Below are positions 62,204 through 64,000 of a DNA stretch of 64,000 nucleotides, piece by piece (within the stretch, counting starts at the first letter, position 1; every line of letters starts with the position of its first letter). The notes beneath the pieces are model-generated. The model did not search any database and was not told the origin of the DNA. It was given only the letters and a program-made list of their open reading frames with translations. The DNA lies in contig CAWGUE010000020.1 of the NCBI GenBank assembly GCA_963825595.1, positions 1 to 64,000 of the forward strand. The letters are read 5' to 3'. Made by a program: the position numbers and the translations under genes. Source of the DNA: JARFQH01 sp963825595 (lineage in GTDB: Bacteria; Desulfobacterota; Desulfobacteria; Desulfobacterales; SG8-13).

Positions 62204-64000
62204 ATGACAATCCAAATGGAAGATCGCCGCTTTATCATCGGCATCGACCTGGGAACGACCAATTGCGCCGTTTCGTTTCTGGACACTGAAGCCGATGGTC
62301 TCGATGCGAGGCGTATTCGGAGTTTTCCGGTGCTCCAGATGGTCGCACCCGGCGAAGTTTCGTCTGCATCGGTGCTGCCATCGTTTTTGTATATACCCGG
62401 TGAATACGACATTTCCCGGGAAGCCATCCGCCGACTCTGGGACGACGGGGATTCTCATTTTGTGGGCATTTTCGCCCGTGATCGCGGATCCAGGGTTCCC
62501 GACCGTCTGGTGTCTTCCGCCAAAAGCTGGCTCTGCCATTCAGAGGCCGACCGCCATGCCAGGATTCTTCCGTGGGGATCGAGTGATGAGATCCCGAAAG
62601 TGTCGCCGGTCACGGCCACGGCCGCCTATCTGAAACACATTCGATTGGCCTGGAACCATTTCCAGGGTGCGGATGAAGCGCTGCACCTCGAAAACCAGTT
62701 GGTTATCGTCACCGTCCCGGCATCCTTCGACGAGGTTGCAAGGGAGCTGACCCTGGAAGCCGCAAAGCAGGCCGGAATCGGCGACCTGATCCTGCTCGAA
62801 GAGCCTTTGGCGGCTTTCTACAGCTGGTTGATGCGCCATGAAAAAAACTGGAGAGATTTTTTAAGCCCCGGTGAATTGATCCTGGTCTGCGACGTGGGCG
62901 GCGGCACGAGTGATTTTACGCTGATCGTGCTGACAGACGATGCTGACAGTCCCCGATTTGAGCGGATTGCCGTGGGGGATCACCTGATTCTGGGCGGCGA
63001 TAACATCGACCTGACCCTGGCCCGGCTGGTCGAGACCCGCATGGCCGGATCCCGACGTTCCATGAGCACCCGGCGCTGGAAAGAGCTTTGCCACCAATGT
63101 CGACAGGCAAAAGAATCTCTCCTCAATGGTGAAACGCAGAATGTCAATGTGACCGTAGTGGGGCAGGGCAGCAAATTGATTGCCGACACGCTGACGGCGG
63201 TGCTTAACCGGGATGAGGTGGCCGAAAAAGTGCTCGAGGGGTTTTTTCCTATTGTCGAAACATCGGGCCGGGAGAATCCGGACAGCCGCAAAGGGATTAC
63301 AGAATTCGGCCTGCCCTATGAACAGGAGCCGGCCATAACAAAACATTTGTTGTGGTTTCTCAACCGACACGCGGAAGATGTCCGTCGCCGCATCGATCGA
63401 GAGGTGCCGGTGCCGGATCTGATATTGTTTAACGGCGGTTCCCTGAAACCGGAAATTATTCAAGGTCGGATTCAAGCCGCCGTCCGGCATGGCTTCGAAG
63501 GGGAGAATTTTTCTGCTCTGCGGGTGCTGGAAAATCCGAATCTGGATACCGCTGTGGCACTCGGTGCTGTCTATTACGGCCTCGTGAAAATAGGTGAAGG
63601 CGTTAAAGTCGGCAGTGGAAGCCCCAGAGCCTACTATCTCGGGGTGGCTCGACCCGGGAGCATTTCTCCAAAGGAGGCGAATCGGGAAGCCGTCTGCGTC
63701 GTGGAGCGCGGCCTGGAGGAAGGCAACATGATATCGTTGGCGGACCGATCCTTCGACGTGTTGACGAATCAACCGGTCAGTTTTGACCTATACAGCTCGA
63801 GCTACCGCAGTGGCGACCGACGCGGGGAGTTGGTGGCCATCGATGACTCTTTGACAGTGCTGCCGCCGTTGCAGACCGTGGTCCAATACGGGAAGAAAGG
63901 AATTCAAAAGACCCTGCCGGTGCAGATCGAGGCGGAATATACGGAAATTGGAACGCTGGCGCTCAAGTGTCATTCTCAAGTTAGCGACCACCGTTGGAAC
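62204..64000 (+). CDS. Hsp70/DnaK-like protein (second, 3' truncated by the window)
   Basis: The frame runs 599 codons from ATG 62204 (GGGGGGAAGA upstream) to the end of the window without a stop. It is paralogous to the gene before it: IGIDLGTTNCAVSF at about 12-25, VPASFDEVARELTL at about 170, VCDVGGGTSDFTLI at about 230. The last codons read HRWN, aligning with the DRWK position near the end of the first paralogue. The true protein may continue well beyond, as second copies at such loci are often longer. Confidence 0.9.
   Translation, partial: MTIQMEDRRFIIGIDLGTTNCAVSFLDTEADGLDARRIRSFPVLQMVAPGEVSSASVLPSFLYIPGEYDISREAIRRLWDDGDSHFVGIFARDRGSRVPDRLVSSAKSWLCHSEADRHARILPWGSSDEIPKVSPVTATAAYLKHIRLAWNHFQGADEALHLENQLVIVTVPASFDEVARELTLEAAKQAGIGDLILLEEPLAAFYSWLMRHEKNWRDFLSPGELILVCDVGGGTSDFTLIVLTDDADSPRFERIAVGDHLILGGDNIDLTLARLVETRMAGSRRSMSTRRWKELCHQCRQAKESLLNGETQNVNVTVVGQGSKLIADTLTAVLNRDEVAEKVLEGFFPIVETSGRENPDSRKGITEFGLPYEQEPAITKHLLWFLNRHAEDVRRRIDREVPVPDLILFNGGSLKPEIIQGRIQAAVRHGFEGENFSALRVLENPNLDTAVALGAVYYGLVKIGEGVKVGSGSPRAYYLGVARPGSISPKEANREAVCVVERGLEEGNMISLADRSFDVLTNQPVSFDLYSSSYRSGDRRGELVAIDDSLTVLPPLQTVVQYGKKGIQKTLPVQIEAEYTEIGTLALKCHSQVSDHRWN

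Noticed and set aside
1..64000. tRNA, rRNA or CRISPR arrays
   Set aside because: No cloverleaf with a TTCGA loop and matching acceptor stem, no rRNA-like sequence and no regularly spaced repeat was seen on either strand.

Overview
The window looks like a chromosomal segment of an anaerobic Desulfobacterota bacterium (Desulfosarcina/Desulfatitalea-like). This is inferred from gene content: an Mrp/Mbh-type ion-translocating membrane module, DsrEFH-like proteins, a Sec-containing GrdB/PrdB-type selenoprotein, two c-di-GMP-I riboswitches, a DUF1847 protein, an AF1514-like protein and a DUF2760-Hsp70-Hsp70 locus. No rRNA, tRNA, CRISPR array or complete insertion sequence was seen.

Layout. 1-8.1 kb: the end of one Mrp-type operon (E tail, F, G), then a second operon (E, F, G, MbhD, an MbhE-MrpB fusion, C and three NuoL/M/N-type antiporter subunits) with no hydrogenase genes, followed by a PsiE remnant. 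8.3-14.4 kb: a small AF1514-like protein, a His-rich secreted protein, an aromatic hydroxylase-type flavoprotein, an MFS carrier and a membrane metallophosphoesterase. 14.5-17.4 kb: a flagellar-type protein whose leader combines a sigma-28 promoter, a c-di-GMP-I aptamer and a terminator; then a secreted protein. 17.9-21.0 kb: quinone oxidoreductase, secreted histidine phosphatase, PilZ protein, OsmC and SRPBCC proteins. 21.1-25.9 kb: branched-chain amino acid synthesis (leuDC on the minus strand, ilvBN on the plus strand). 26-35.5 kb: PAS protein, MoaD-like protein, riboswitch-controlled trypsin-like protease, CBS, YwbE, SLOG-like, a pseudo-HtrA, a deleted glpD remnant and RlpA. 35.7-36.0 kb: a probable free-standing structured RNA. 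36-48 kb: GDPD, DUF6279, DUF3500, NERD, DUF1847, thioesterase, selenoprotein, MscS, ADP-ribosylglycohydrolase-like, ABM and EEP proteins. 48.7-52.1 kb: FrdA-like flavoprotein, ZIP transporter, proteasome-like Ntn hydrolase. 52.3-56.0 kb: a tight, unfamiliar operon of DUF885 peptidase, ATP-grasp ligase and methyltransferase. 56.3-57.8 kb: a frameshifted QueG-like protein and an Asp/Glu racemase. 57.8-59.1 kb: a DsrE/DsrF/DsrH-like operon. 59.4-64.0 kb: DUF2760 protein and two Hsp70 paralogues, the second cut by the window edge.

Themes. Cyclic di-GMP appears repeatedly: two riboswitches with terminators control exported proteins, one of them also under an apparent flagellar sigma factor, and a PilZ receptor lies nearby. 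Gene decay is also common: the PsiE and GlpD remnants, the frameshifted QueG-like gene, and a catalytically dead HtrA. Candidates for undescribed biology are the sigma-28/c-di-GMP-controlled flagellar-like protein, the DUF885/ATP-grasp/methyltransferase operon, the structured RNA, and the Mbh-like module with a third antiporter subunit that lacks the usual membrane glutamate. All assignments come from reading the sequence and recalling families; no search was run.
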